Position numbers and translations under genes: made by a program | In this document: piece by piece, positions 52,843-61,049 of the stretch | Position numbering within the stretch: the stretch's first letter is position 1 | Layout of the letters: each line of letters begins with the position of its first letter | Assembly: GCA_015152565.1 (NCBI GenBank) | Contig: SUTT01000001.1 | Span: 1-64,000, forward strand | Reading direction: 5' to 3' | DNA from: Cyanobacteria bacterium SIG27 | GTDB lineage: Bacteria; Cyanobacteriota; Vampirovibrionia; Gastranaerophilales; Gastranaerophilaceae | Length of the DNA stretch: 64,000 nucleotides | The notes under the pieces: generated by a model | The model's database searches: none | Seen by the model: the letters and a program-made list of their open reading frames with translations, nothing else | Told to the model about the DNA's origin: nothing

Positions 52843-53658
52843 ATGTCTTATAAAAACGACCATGCATTGGTAATTGCAAATAAATATGGCGGTGCAAGCT
52901 CCGCAGCAAAAGCTGAATTGTACGAAACCTATGATAGGTTGAGAGATTTAACAATTTCAGGTTCAACTGGAACAGGCTCTGGCTTTGGTTCTGCCGGAGG
53001 TTTTTTGTGGCAGTTGGCAAATCTATTTTCTCCATCTAGTTTTATGCCAACTTTGGGCGGAAGTTCTATGATGAATATTCCAGGGACATCTTATTGGTCA
53101 CCAAATTATGCTTCAAAATCATATTATGATTCTGGAACAAACGCTTTTGGTGTATCTGGTTTATCTAGTTTTACCGCATTTCCATCAGGAGCTGCTGGAA
53201 TTTCTCTTGGTTTTGGGGCACAAGGTGCACCAACGGGCGGTGCTGCGGGAATGGCTACGGGCTATGCTGTTAGTGCAGCAGGAATTGCAGCTTTAAATAG
53301 TGCATCTTATGCAACGGGAGCTACCGCAGGAACTGGCTTTGGGCAAAACGTGGTATTACCAATTGCGGGTTTAATTTCTGGTTGGGGCGGTATTTTGCAG
53401 TCAATTGCGCCTTATGCAGGGTCTTTTGGTCTTGGCGCTATTGTGGCGGGTAACTTAATGCAGGGAACTGGCTCTGCTGCGCTATCAGCTTATCAAAATA
53501 TTACAGGCAATATTACAAATAATGCTGATGTTATTTTAGAGGATAAAGTAAGGAATATTGAAACAATCTGCAAAATGTTAGATACACAAGCAGATATTGT
53601 TCGCCAAACTCTGAAATCTGATATGGAATCAGATTCTAAGCTTGTTGATGAACTATAG
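52843..53658 (+). CDS. Gly/Ala/Ser-rich protein with helical ends, unknown
   Basis: A 271-residue protein. A charged helical N-terminus (MSYKNDHALVIANKYGG and AAKAELYETYDRLRDL) leads to a long Gly/Ala/Ser/Phe-rich middle (about 40-215) of low complexity that alternates small and aromatic residues. A charged C-terminal helix follows (DVILEDKVRNIETICKMLDT). The layout (helix, hydrophobic glycine-rich core, helix) could suit a membrane-inserting or self-assembling protein. GAGG precedes the start and a terminator follows. I know no homologue. Confidence 0.65.
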   Translation: MSYKNDHALVIANKYGGASSAAKAELYETYDRLRDLTISGSTGTGSGFGSAGGFLWQLANLFSPSSFMPTLGGSSMMNIPGTSYWSPNYASKSYYDSGTNAFGVSGLSSFTAFPSGAAGISLGFGAQGAPTGGAAGMATGYAVSAAGIAALNSASYATGATAGTGFGQNVVLPIAGLISGWGGILQSIAPYAGSFGLGAIVAGNLMQGTGSAALSAYQNITGNITNNADVILEDKVRNIETICKMLDTQADIVRQTLKSDMESDSKLVDEL

Positions 53659-53679
53659 TTCAATAATTAAAATAGCTAA

Positions 53680-53712
53680 AAATGCACTGCGGCAAGGCAG
53701 TGCATTTTTTTG
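53680..53712 (+). terminator. Intrinsic terminator after the Gly-rich protein gene
   Basis: AATGCACTGC (53681-53690) pairs with GCAGTGCATT (53697-53706), followed by a T run. Confidence 0.9.
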
Positions 53713-53738
53713 TAAAGAAATGTAACAAAGAAAGAAAA

Positions 53739-53766
53739 TTGAGCAATTATTTCAATTAAATATACT
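53739..53766 (+). promoter_or_regulatory. Promoter of a candidate small RNA
   Basis: TTGAGC (53739-53744), 16 bases, TATACT (53761-53766). Transcription would start near 53773, and the next element downstream is a terminator, not a gene. Confidence 0.5.
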
Positions 53767-53772
53767 TTATAT

Positions 53773-53916
53773 ATATGTAAGACATAAATAACCTCCCCTT
53801 CCCCACAAAGTAGTTTTTTTCACACACAAAACACACTACTAACACAACACACTAACCAATCACACGAGAATCAAGCAAAAAGATTTTCAACCCTCTTAAT
53901 TATAAGAGGGTTTTTG
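53773..53916 (+). ncRNA. Candidate small RNA with C/A-rich, G-free core
   Basis: The 423 bases between genes at 53659-54081 hold, in order, the previous gene's terminator, this promoter-like pair, a segment of unusual composition, and a second terminator. From 53814 to 53865 there is no G at all, with CA repeats. Just upstream is AACCTCCCCTTCCCC, complementary to Shine-Dalgarno sequences. The terminator (AACCCTCTTA at 53889-53898, ATTA loop, TAAGAGGGTT at 53903-53912, T run) closes it at about 144 bases. No ribosome site or protein frame is evident. It could regulate translation by base pairing; nothing proves it is transcribed. Confidence 0.5.
53889..53916 (+). terminator. Intrinsic terminator closing the candidate small RNA
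   Basis: Ten-base-pair stem AACCCTCTTA/TAAGAGGGTT with loop ATTA and a T run. No protein gene precedes it within 230 bases. Confidence 0.88.
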
Positions 53917-54081
53917 TTATGTTTGATTAATTTTATATATTTTTAAATATAAATGATAAATTAGTTTTCGATAATCTGTATATAGCTAGTATATATTTTT
54001 TCTTAACATAGCTTTACATTTTATTAATTTTCTAGTTAAAATCGTTTTTTTATATATAAGAGAAAAATTAGAGAGAACAAA

Positions 54082-55536
54082 ATGGCCCCCAATATTAAAC
54101 TTCTTAGTGAACCACCTAAACCAGCTCCTGTTTCCAGTACACCACAGGTTACTGTTAATGCTGCTAATACAACATCAGCAGCTTCAAGTGCGACAACTTC
54201 TTCAAGTGCCACTTCAATGAGCATTAACACATCAGTTGATTTTTCTTACGTAAGCGAAGAAGAAAAACAAAAGCGTGCGAGTTATAGTGCAAAAGATTGG
54301 GCTAAAGAATTAAATAAAAGTTCTTTATTTAAAGGTTCAAGAATTACTGACAACGCAGGTCATACTGAATACAACTTAATTAACAATGAAGAATGGAGAG
54401 TCGATGTTAGACAAGACTCTGATAATGATGGCGACATTAAAGACGAAGAATTAAAAAGCGTATCGCTATTAGAAGCTATGGTAGATTCTTATGATAGCGT
54501 ACTTGACTTATATATTCGCGAACAAATGGAAGCGATAGTTGAAAAATATGGACCAAGTTGTAATTATAACCTTAGAGCAATTTTTGGTAATCCAAATTCT
54601 CAAGCAATTATGGATTTAGCAAAACTTGGTATTAGAGCAGACGCTGTTGGCGATCATGAAGCTTGGCAAAATAGAACATATACTTTTTCATTAATTGATA
54701 TGTCAGGACTTAGTGAAAATGCAACTGATGAAGAAATTTGGGCACATGTATATAGTGATAGTGCTGAAATTTTAGAAGATGCACAAGGCAAAAAAGGTAG
54801 TATGATTTTTGCGGATTGCTTAACCGCAGATGGTACTGCTCAAGGTGCAGAGATGAATTTAGCAAGCATTTTAGACCAAATGGGTTACGAATGCGTATCT
54901 AAGGCAGACTTCATCGGACATGAATATGAATATGATAAGTTAATGGCAGAAATTGAAGCAGGCTTGAAAGCTAATAAATTTGCTTCTAGTGGCGAAACAA
55001 TTAATGACAAATACGGCGAAACTCTCAAAATGTACGAAGCAGTTTGTGCTGTATATGGAATTAATGCCCACGCTTATGGAAACAAAGGTTGGCATTGCAA
55101 GGCACGTAGCTTTGAACAAACTAAAAATGCAATTTTGGCTATGGGTGCAGCATTATTCTCAAGAAGCGGATGTGCTACAACAGGCTTAAATCTTGGTATT
55201 GGACTAAAAGACTTAAATGAAGATGGTTTAATTACCGCTGATGAAATTTTAAAAGCTAAAACAGCGGCTGATGAAGCAGTTGAAGAAGAAAAAGCTCAAA
55301 ATCCGGATGAATATGACAAGGATATCACAACTGTTGATGAAGTAATTCAAGACGAAGTTGCGGGCTTTACTATGAGAGATATTAATAGTGCATTGGATTA
55401 TGTTGAAATTCAACTTGGTGAAAATCCAGATAAGAAACTTGAAACCATTGTTGACGAATATGCAAAACTTGAAGGTATTGAAGATAAAGATGAGTTATTC
55501 AAAGTCTTGAATAAGAAAATGACATTTGCACAATAA
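54082..55536 (+). CDS. EF-hand calcium-binding protein, unknown
   Basis: A 484-residue protein without signal peptide. The N-terminal 50 residues are Pro/Ser/Thr/Ala-rich. Two perfect EF-hand loops appear: DSDNDGDIKDEE near residue 115 and DLNEDGLITADE near residue 380, each with D1, D/N3, D5, G6, I8 and E12. Between them lies an unrecognised region with Cys and Trp (SRSGCATTGLN, GNKGWHCKARS). The C-terminus is helical and acidic. Calcium binding is likely, function unknown. A second EF-hand protein of similar style is at 61050. A terminator follows. Confidence 0.7.
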   Translation: MAPNIKLLSEPPKPAPVSSTPQVTVNAANTTSAASSATTSSSATSMSINTSVDFSYVSEEEKQKRASYSAKDWAKELNKSSLFKGSRITDNAGHTEYNLINNEEWRVDVRQDSDNDGDIKDEELKSVSLLEAMVDSYDSVLDLYIREQMEAIVEKYGPSCNYNLRAIFGNPNSQAIMDLAKLGIRADAVGDHEAWQNRTYTFSLIDMSGLSENATDEEIWAHVYSDSAEILEDAQGKKGSMIFADCLTADGTAQGAEMNLASILDQMGYECVSKADFIGHEYEYDKLMAEIEAGLKANKFASSGETINDKYGETLKMYEAVCAVYGINAHAYGNKGWHCKARSFEQTKNAILAMGAALFSRSGCATTGLNLGIGLKDLNEDGLITADEILKAKTAADEAVEEEKAQNPDEYDKDITTVDEVIQDEVAGFTMRDINSALDYVEIQLGENPDKKLETIVDEYAKLEGIEDKDELFKVLNKKMTFAQ

Positions 55537-55552
55537 AGTTTAATGGGGGATA

Positions 55553-55583
55553 AAAGGCTAAGGATTAATTCTTAGCCCTTTTT
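55553..55583 (+). terminator. Intrinsic terminator after the EF-hand gene
   Basis: GGCTAAG (55556-55562) pairs with CTTAGCC (55571-55577), followed by CTTTTT. Confidence 0.82.
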
Positions 55584-55665
55584 AAAACTTAATAAAACCA
55601 TCCTATTACATGATTTATTTTTCTTTGAGTTGTTAAATAATAAGCTTAACTCAAGGGGAGATTAT

Positions 55666-56199
55666 TTGGTTAGAATGTTAAATATAAATGATACAACAAT
55701 AATATGTATTGATATTCAAGAAAAATTAGTAAATATGCTTTCTAATTCTGATGAAATTGTACTAAAATGCGAAAAAATCATGAAGGCCGCTAATATTCTT
55801 GATGTTGATACTATAATAACTGAACAATATCCAAAAGGTTTAGGTTCAACGCTTGAATCAATTAAGACCATCACCAGTTTTAAAACCATTGAAAAAACAA
55901 CTTTTTCAGCTTTACAAACACCGGAATTTAAATTTGAATTAAAGAAAAACATTGTAATTTTTGGTATTGAAACGCATATTTGCGTTTATCAAACAGTATT
56001 AGATTTAATTCAAAAAGGACATAATGTTTACGTTGTTGCTGACTGTTGTGCTTCAAGAAGTGAATTAAATTATAAAACAGCGCTTAATTTAATGGAAAAA
56101 TTTGGCGCAAATATCACCACGTTAGAAATAGTATTATTTGAATTTTTAAAAAGCTCTAAACATCCTTGTTTTAAGGAAGTTCAAGCTTTAATCAAATAA
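55666..56199 (+). CDS. Isochorismatase-like cysteine hydrolase
   Basis: Small hydrolase of the isochorismatase/nicotinamidase superfamily. The catalytic triad is visible: Asp in ICIDIQEKL, Lys in EKTTFSA and Cys in IETHICVYQT, followed by a VVADCCASRS strand. I use the TTG at 55666, five bases after GGGGAG; an ATG three codons later (MLNINDTT) is the alternative. Length is about 177 residues. Substrate unknown; relatives include YcaC-like enzymes. It starts a short run of lineage-type genes. Confidence 0.85.
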   Translation: MVRMLNINDTTIICIDIQEKLVNMLSNSDEIVLKCEKIMKAANILDVDTIITEQYPKGLGSTLESIKTITSFKTIEKTTFSALQTPEFKFELKKNIVIFGIETHICVYQTVLDLIQKGHNVYVVADCCASRSELNYKTALNLMEKFGANITTLEIVLFEFLKSSKHPCFKEVQALIK

Positions 56200-56214
56200 T
56201 CAATTTGGGAAAAT

Positions 56215-56481
56215 ATGGAAATATCAAATATAAATGTAGCTAATTTCTTAGAGCTTGATACAAACATTAGAACAAGTTCAACAAGTACTTTTAACTCTCA
56301 AGAGGCGTATGAAAATACTTTTGAAGATGTTATGTTGGATGTTGTATCAAAAGCACAAGAAGAAAAAGACAATAAAGTTAATTTTTCCAACCTTGGTGCA
56401 CCTGCTGGGTTTTTCCTGGATACATCTTTATTGAGCGAAGAAGATAAAATAGAAGTCAGCACTTCTTTTAACACATATTAA
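56215..56481 (+). CDS. Small acidic protein, unknown
   Basis: An 88-residue protein without signal peptide or membrane helix, 15 bases after the hydrolase gene and therefore likely co-transcribed. It is Ser/Thr/Asn-rich at the N-terminus (MEISNINVANFLELDTNI, RTSSTSTFNSQEAYENTFED) and has an acidic helix (VMLDVVSKAQEEKDNKV) in the middle. The N-terminal sequence with its helical middle weakly resembles flagellar or exported short structural proteins such as FliE. I consider that weak and leave it unnamed. Confidence 0.5.
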   Translation: MEISNINVANFLELDTNIRTSSTSTFNSQEAYENTFEDVMLDVVSKAQEEKDNKVNFSNLGAPAGFFLDTSLLSEEDKIEVSTSFNTY

Positions 56482-56579
56482 ATTTTGTAAAATGTAAGTT
56501 TTAATTAGTCAATAATTTTAAAAATAAAAACTTTATTAAAAAGTGATGTTAGTTTTGTGTATTTATTATTGGAGTTAAA

Positions 56580-56966
56580 ATGAGTGTTAACGTGCCACAA
56601 AGTATGCCAACTATTCCTGTAAATGTTGGATATAAACCTATTCCTGTTTATAATCAATATATGTCTTATCCTGCCATGAGCTCTTTTGCTCCATTGGAAC
56701 AAGATGTTTTTGTTAAAAGCGGAGATATTTTAAATCAAGATAAAGAAGCAATTGAAGATGAAAAAGATGAAATCATGATTGGTACTTACTATTCTTATTC
56801 TTCCGTTCAAGATTTGCAAAATAGAATAAATCAAAAGAAAAGAGAACTAGAATTTAATAAAAAACAGCTTGCAAAATATCCAAACAATCCTGAATATGGT
56901 TGGAAAATTGATAAACTTGAAAAAGAGATTAAAGAATTAGAAAGACAACTTCAAAAAGCTTGTTAA
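56580..56966 (+). CDS. Small protein with coiled-coil C-terminus, unknown
   Basis: A 128-residue protein: a Pro/Val/Tyr/Met-rich N-terminus (MSVNVPQSMPTIPVNVGYKP, PVYNQYMSYPAMSSF) of the type seen in several proteins here, then a charged segment and a coiled coil (LQNRINQKKRELEFNKKQLAK, LEKEIKELERQLQKAC). TTGGAG precedes the ATG. It ends four bases inside the convergent ridA gene. Unknown function. Confidence 0.6.
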   Translation: MSVNVPQSMPTIPVNVGYKPIPVYNQYMSYPAMSSFAPLEQDVFVKSGDILNQDKEAIEDEKDEIMIGTYYSYSSVQDLQNRINQKKRELEFNKKQLAKYPNNPEYGWKIDKLEKEIKELERQLQKAC

Positions 56967-57334
56967 TTTTTAAATGCAATTACTTCAACTTCAACTTTAG
57001 CGCCTTTTGGTAATTTTGCTTCAACGCAAGAACGAGCCGGGCTTGATATAAAGTATTTTGCATAAATATCGTTAAATACTCCAAAATTATTCATATCATC
57101 TAAAAAACAAGTTGTCTTAATAACATTATTAAAGTCATAGCCAGCTTCATCTAAAATAGCTTTAATATTTTTCATTACTTGGTTTGTTTGTTCAATAATA
57201 TCTCCATTAATAAACTGGTTATTTTCAGGATTAATTGCAATAGCGCCTGAACAATATAAAAAACCATTTACTTTAATTGCTTGAGAATATGGCCCAACTG
57301 GTTCTGGTGCGTTTTTAGTGTATATTTTTTCCAT
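56963..57334 (-). CDS. ridA: RidA enamine/imine deaminase
   Basis: RidA hydrolyses reactive 2-aminoacrylate and 2-aminocrotonate intermediates released by PLP enzymes such as threonine ammonia-lyase, which is encoded just upstream. Family blocks are NAPEPVGPYSQAIKVNGFLYCSG, DEAGYDFNNVIKTTCFLDDMN, and PARSCVEAKLPKGAKVEVEVIA with the conserved Arg. Length 123 is usual. The start is ten bases after the ilvA stop, so the two are co-transcribed and functionally linked. Confidence 0.95.
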   Translation of the reverse strand: MEKIYTKNAPEPVGPYSQAIKVNGFLYCSGAIAINPENNQFINGDIIEQTNQVMKNIKAILDEAGYDFNNVIKTTCFLDDMNNFGVFNDIYAKYFISSPARSCVEAKLPKGAKVEVEVIAFKN

Positions 57335-57344
57335 TTTATATTCC

Positions 57345-58556
57345 TTATTCTTTTGTTGTAATGTTGCTATAACCTGCTTCTTTTAGCGCATTGATTATTG
57401 TTTCAAAGTGTTCAAAGTTTCTTGTTTCAATAACGATATCTAAATAACATTCGTTAATGTCTGTCCCTTTTCCGCCTTGGTTATGGCGAACTCTGATTAC
57501 ATTTGCGCCGTGGTTAGCTATAATTGTGCTAACATCTCTTAGTTGCCCTGGTTTATCTAGAAGTTCAATTGTTAAATATGAAATTCTTCCTGTTTTAATT
57601 AATGCTTTATTAATCACTCTTGATAAAATATTAACGTCAATATTTCCTCCTGAAACAAGGCAAACAACGTTTTTATTTTTAAGTGGAATTTTATCAAACA
57701 TTATAGCTGCAACAGGTAGTGCGCCTGAGCCTTCTGAAATCATTTTTTCTTTTTCAATTAAAGTTAAAACAGCACTTGCAATTTCATCTTCTTCAACGGT
57801 AACAATTTCATCTACATTTTCAAGGCAATATTGATATGTCAATTCTCCTGGTAGTCTTACTGCTGTACCATCTGCAAAAGTGCTAACATTAGATAATTCT
57901 GTTCTTTTGTTGTTTTTAATTGATTCAAACATTGAATTTGCGCCACTTGCTTGAACGCCATAAACTTTGCAGTTTGGTTTAATTTGTTTAATTGTAGAAG
58001 CAATCCCTGAGATTAATCCGCCACCGCCAATTGGGACAATAATAGCGTCAACGTCATGTAGTTGTTCATAAATTTCAAGTGCTATTGTGCCTTGACCAGC
58101 TATAACATCGTTATCATCAAAAGGGTGAATAAAAGTTGCCCCTGTTTCTTTTTGAAATTCAATAGCAGCACTATATGCATCATCATAAACGCCATCGATT
58201 AATTTAATATCTGCTCCATAGCTTCTTGTTGCTTCAACTTTTGATATTGGAGCTGTTAGTGGCATAAAAATTGTTGCTTTAATTCCTTTTTCTTTAGCGG
58301 CTAGCGCTACACCTTGTGCGTGGTTCCCAGCAGAACAAGCAATTACACCTTTTTGCTTTTGTTCTTGTGATAATTTTGAGATTTTATAATATGCACCACG
58401 AAGCTTAAACGAACCTGTTAGTTGCAAGTTTTCAGATTTTAAATATACATTATTTTTTGTGCTTAAAAAGTTTGAATGAGTTAAGCTGGTAGTTCTAGCT
58501 ATTTTTGATAATACTTCTTTAGCATCGTATACTGTATCAAGTGTTAATTTTTCCAA
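57345..58556 (-). CDS. ilvA: Threonine ammonia-lyase with ACT domain
   Basis: PLP enzyme converting threonine to 2-oxobutanoate and ammonia. The cofactor lysine lies in LTGSFKLRGAYYK (residues about 46-58), the substrate region in SAGNHAQGVALAA, the phosphate loop in PIGGGGLISGIAS, and VSGGNIDVN near residue 300. A single ACT-like domain occupies about 330-400 (ISYLTIELLDKPGQLRDVSTI). The 403-residue, single-ACT form fits the compact biosynthetic/catabolic type. It heads a two-gene operon with ridA, which detoxifies its products. Confidence 0.92.
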   Translation of the reverse strand: MEKLTLDTVYDAKEVLSKIARTTSLTHSNFLSTKNNVYLKSENLQLTGSFKLRGAYYKISKLSQEQKQKGVIACSAGNHAQGVALAAKEKGIKATIFMPLTAPISKVEATRSYGADIKLIDGVYDDAYSAAIEFQKETGATFIHPFDDNDVIAGQGTIALEIYEQLHDVDAIIVPIGGGGLISGIASTIKQIKPNCKVYGVQASGANSMFESIKNNKRTELSNVSTFADGTAVRLPGELTYQYCLENVDEIVTVEEDEIASAVLTLIEKEKMISEGSGALPVAAIMFDKIPLKNKNVVCLVSGGNIDVNILSRVINKALIKTGRISYLTIELLDKPGQLRDVSTIIANHGANVIRVRHNQGGKGTDINECYLDIVIETRNFEHFETIINALKEAGYSNITTKE

Positions 58557-58676
58557 TGTATTTTCCTCTTTTTTTAAATTTTACCAAAAAACCCATATTC
58601 TGGCTACAAAATTAACTCAATAATAGGATGTTAATTGAAATAAGATAAAATATCATAATAAAAAAAAGGAAAAAAT

Positions 58677-58868
58677 ATGGCAGTTAGAATTTTATTAATG
58701 ATTATTGCTATGACTCTAATGGTAAATCTTGTTTTAGTTGGAGTTAGCTTGATTACCAGAGTTAATTTGTATGAAAAATATGGAAAACAAATTCTTAATT
58801 TTTTTATTGGATTTGGTTTATTTGTAATCGCTGTTTATGTAGTATTGGCGATTATTGGTTTGGTTTAG
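58677..58868 (+). CDS. Small two-helix membrane protein, unknown
   Basis: A 63-residue protein made almost entirely of two hydrophobic helices: ILLMIIAMTLMVNLVLVGVSL (about 5-25) and FFIGFGLFVIAVYVVLAIIGL (about 42-62), with a short charged loop (TRVNLYEKYGKQ) between. GGAAAA lies just upstream of the ATG. It is 18 bases before the prohibitin-like gene, so co-expression and physical association are plausible. It is too short for homology-based naming. Confidence 0.65.
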   Translation: MAVRILLMIIAMTLMVNLVLVGVSLITRVNLYEKYGKQILNFFIGFGLFVIAVYVVLAIIGLV

Positions 58869-58886
58869 TTTAAAAAGGAATATATT

Positions 58887-59678
58887 ATGGCAAAAGACAA
58901 AATGAGTTTATTTATTGCAATAGTAATTTTATTTGTTGCATTTATTATGTTTTGCAATCCAATATCAATTGTTGGCGTTGGGGAACGTGGCGTTAAAGTT
59001 ACACTAGGAAGAGTTTCTCCTCAAAGTTACTCTGAGGGCGTACATTTTGTAACTCCTTTTATATCTAAAATCCACGTTATGAATGTCAAAACTCAAAAAC
59101 TTTCAACTCCAACAGAAGTTTATACAAAGGACATTCAACAAGCAAAAATTAGCTATGTTGTTAACTATAACTTAATGCCAAATCATGTTCATGAAATGTA
59201 TCGTGAAGTTGGCAAAAATTATGTTGATACTATTTTAATACCTGCAATTGAAGGTAATATTAAAGATGTTATCGGTAAATGGAATGCTCAAGATTTAGTT
59301 GCAAATAGAGCTACAGCTACAGCTGATATTTTAAACAAGCTTCAAACACAATTAGAAAAAAGATATATTAGCGTTACATCTTTCCAAATTATAGATATTA
59401 ATTATTCAGAAGTTTTTGAACGTGCAATCGAATCAAAAGTTACAGCAGAACAAGAAGCTTTGAAAGCTAAAAATAAAACTGTTCAAGTTGAAGAAGAAGC
59501 TAAACAAAAGCTAATTTCAGCTCAAGCAGAAGCAAAATCTATGCAAATTAGAGCAACAGCTTTAACTCAAAACAAAGCTTTAGTTGAATATGAAGCAGTG
59601 CAAAAATGGAATGGAAAATTACCTGAATATATGATGGGTGGTAGCATTCCTTTTATTAATATGCCAATTAAAAAATAA
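58887..59678 (+). CDS. SPFH/prohibitin-family membrane protein
   Basis: A 263-residue protein with one N-terminal membrane helix (about 6-25), then an SPFH domain: VGERGVKVTLGRVSPQSYSEG, VHFVTPFISKIHVMNVKTQK, and a long coiled-coil helix (VTAEQEALKAKNKTVQVEEEA) ending near QAEAKSMQIRA. It resembles bacterial prohibitin/HflC-type proteins that form ring-shaped membrane scaffolds, often regulating FtsH protease. The second subunit of an HflKC pair is absent; the preceding 63-residue protein is its closest neighbour. A terminator follows. Confidence 0.88.
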   Translation: MAKDKMSLFIAIVILFVAFIMFCNPISIVGVGERGVKVTLGRVSPQSYSEGVHFVTPFISKIHVMNVKTQKLSTPTEVYTKDIQQAKISYVVNYNLMPNHVHEMYREVGKNYVDTILIPAIEGNIKDVIGKWNAQDLVANRATATADILNKLQTQLEKRYISVTSFQIIDINYSEVFERAIESKVTAEQEALKAKNKTVQVEEEAKQKLISAQAEAKSMQIRATALTQNKALVEYEAVQKWNGKLPEYMMGGSIPFINMPIKK

Positions 59679-59694
59679 CTTATAAGTTATATTA

Positions 59695-59726
59695 AAAACC
59701 AAGTGTTGTTTGCACTTGGTTTTTTG
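59695..59726 (+). terminator. Intrinsic terminator after the SPFH gene
   Basis: AACCAAGTG (59697-59705) pairs with CACTTGGTT (59713-59721) and is followed by TTTTTG. Confidence 0.92.
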
Positions 59727-59780
59727 TTGCGAAAAATCCTTGATTTATTAAGATTAAAATAGAAAAATAAGGAAAGTATA

Positions 59781-60992
59781 ATGGGAATTTTTGAAGAATT
59801 ACAACAAAGACAATTAATTGCGCAAATTACAAATGAAAAAGAAGTTAAAGAGCTTATCAATTCTGGAAATGCTCGTTTTTATATAGGCTTTGACCCAACA
59901 GCAGATTCTCTTCACGTTGGTCATTTTATGGCTCTTTGTTTAATGAAACGTTTGCAAATGGCAGGAAATAAACCAATTGTTTTAATTGGCGGTGGAACTG
60001 GTCATATTGGCGATCCATCAGGAAGAACTGATATGCGCTCTATGATGACATCAGAGATGATTAATCATAATTGTGAATGTTTTAAAAAACAAATGGAAAG
60101 ATTTATCGAATTTGGCGAAGATAAAGCAATTATGGTAAATAACGCTGATTGGTTGTTGAATTTGAATTATATTGAGCTTCTTCGTGATGTTGGTGCTTGT
60201 TTTTCTGTAAACAATATGCTAAGAGCTGAATGCTATAAACAAAGAATGGAAAAAGGTTTATCATTCCTTGAATTTAATTATATGATTATGCAAGCTTATG
60301 ACTTTTATTATTTGAATGAAAATTATAATTGTAATCTTCAGTTTGGTGGAGATGACCAATGGTCTAATATGCTAGCAGGTTCTGACCTTATTAGAAGAAA
60401 AACTGGTCGTGATGCTCATTCGATGACAATTACATTATTGATGAATTCTCAAGGCAAGAAAATGGGCAAAACTGCTTCAGGAGCTGTTTGGTTAGATAAA
60501 AACAAAACATCTGTTTATGATTTTTATCAATATTGGAGAAATGTTGAAGATGATGATGTTTTAAAATGCATCAGAATGCTTACATTCTTGCCATTAGAAG
60601 AAATTGAAAAAATGGAGGGCTGGCATGGGGCTGAGTTGAACAAAGCAAAAGAAATTTTAGCTTATGAACTCACTTCTTTGGTTCATGGAAAAGAAGAAGC
60701 AGATGCTGCGCAAACTGCTGCAAAAGCGTTGTTTGCCGGTGGCGCTGACGATTCAAATATGCCAACAACAAAATTAACTTTTGATGGAGATGAGATTTCA
60801 TTAATTGATGTTTTAGTTGAAACAAAACTATGCGCAAGCAGGGGCGAAGCTAAAAAATTAATTCAACAAGGCGGAGTTTCAGCTGATGAAGAAAAAGTTA
60901 GTGATTTAGGATATAAATTTAGCCGTGAAGCTTTGAAAGATGGTGTAAAAATTAAGAAAGGTAAAAAGATTTATCATAAGATAACGATATAA
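59781..60992 (+). CDS. tyrS: Tyrosyl-tRNA synthetase
   Basis: Class I aminoacyl-tRNA synthetase charging tRNA-Tyr. The HIGH-type motif is HVGH (in DSLHVGHFMALCL, about residue 38), and FDPTADSLH and GGGTGHIGDPSGR are typical. The KMSKS motif reads KMGKT (about 230), and FGGDDQWSNM is the anticodon-side family block. A C-terminal S4 RNA-binding domain follows (CASRGEAKKLIQQGGVSAD). Length 403 is normal; the KMGKT variant belongs to the TyrZ-like branch. It is a single gene after a terminator. Confidence 0.96.
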   Translation: MGIFEELQQRQLIAQITNEKEVKELINSGNARFYIGFDPTADSLHVGHFMALCLMKRLQMAGNKPIVLIGGGTGHIGDPSGRTDMRSMMTSEMINHNCECFKKQMERFIEFGEDKAIMVNNADWLLNLNYIELLRDVGACFSVNNMLRAECYKQRMEKGLSFLEFNYMIMQAYDFYYLNENYNCNLQFGGDDQWSNMLAGSDLIRRKTGRDAHSMTITLLMNSQGKKMGKTASGAVWLDKNKTSVYDFYQYWRNVEDDDVLKCIRMLTFLPLEEIEKMEGWHGAELNKAKEILAYELTSLVHGKEEADAAQTAAKALFAGGADDSNMPTTKLTFDGDEISLIDVLVETKLCASRGEAKKLIQQGGVSADEEKVSDLGYKFSREALKDGVKIKKGKKIYHKITI

Positions 60993-61049
60993 AAGCAATT
61001 TTTTATGTCCTTTTGTTTTATATAGGTGTATAGAAAAAAGAGTGTGTAT

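Noticed and set aside
53774..53810. Nine-codon minus-strand frame after GGGGAGG near the small RNA
   Set aside because: The ribosome-site-like run is the complement of the C-rich tract; the peptide is too short and no promoter supports it.
56215..56481. Naming the 88-residue protein as FliE
   Set aside because: Only a loose resemblance in the N-terminal pattern; the conserved FliE C-terminal block is not visible.
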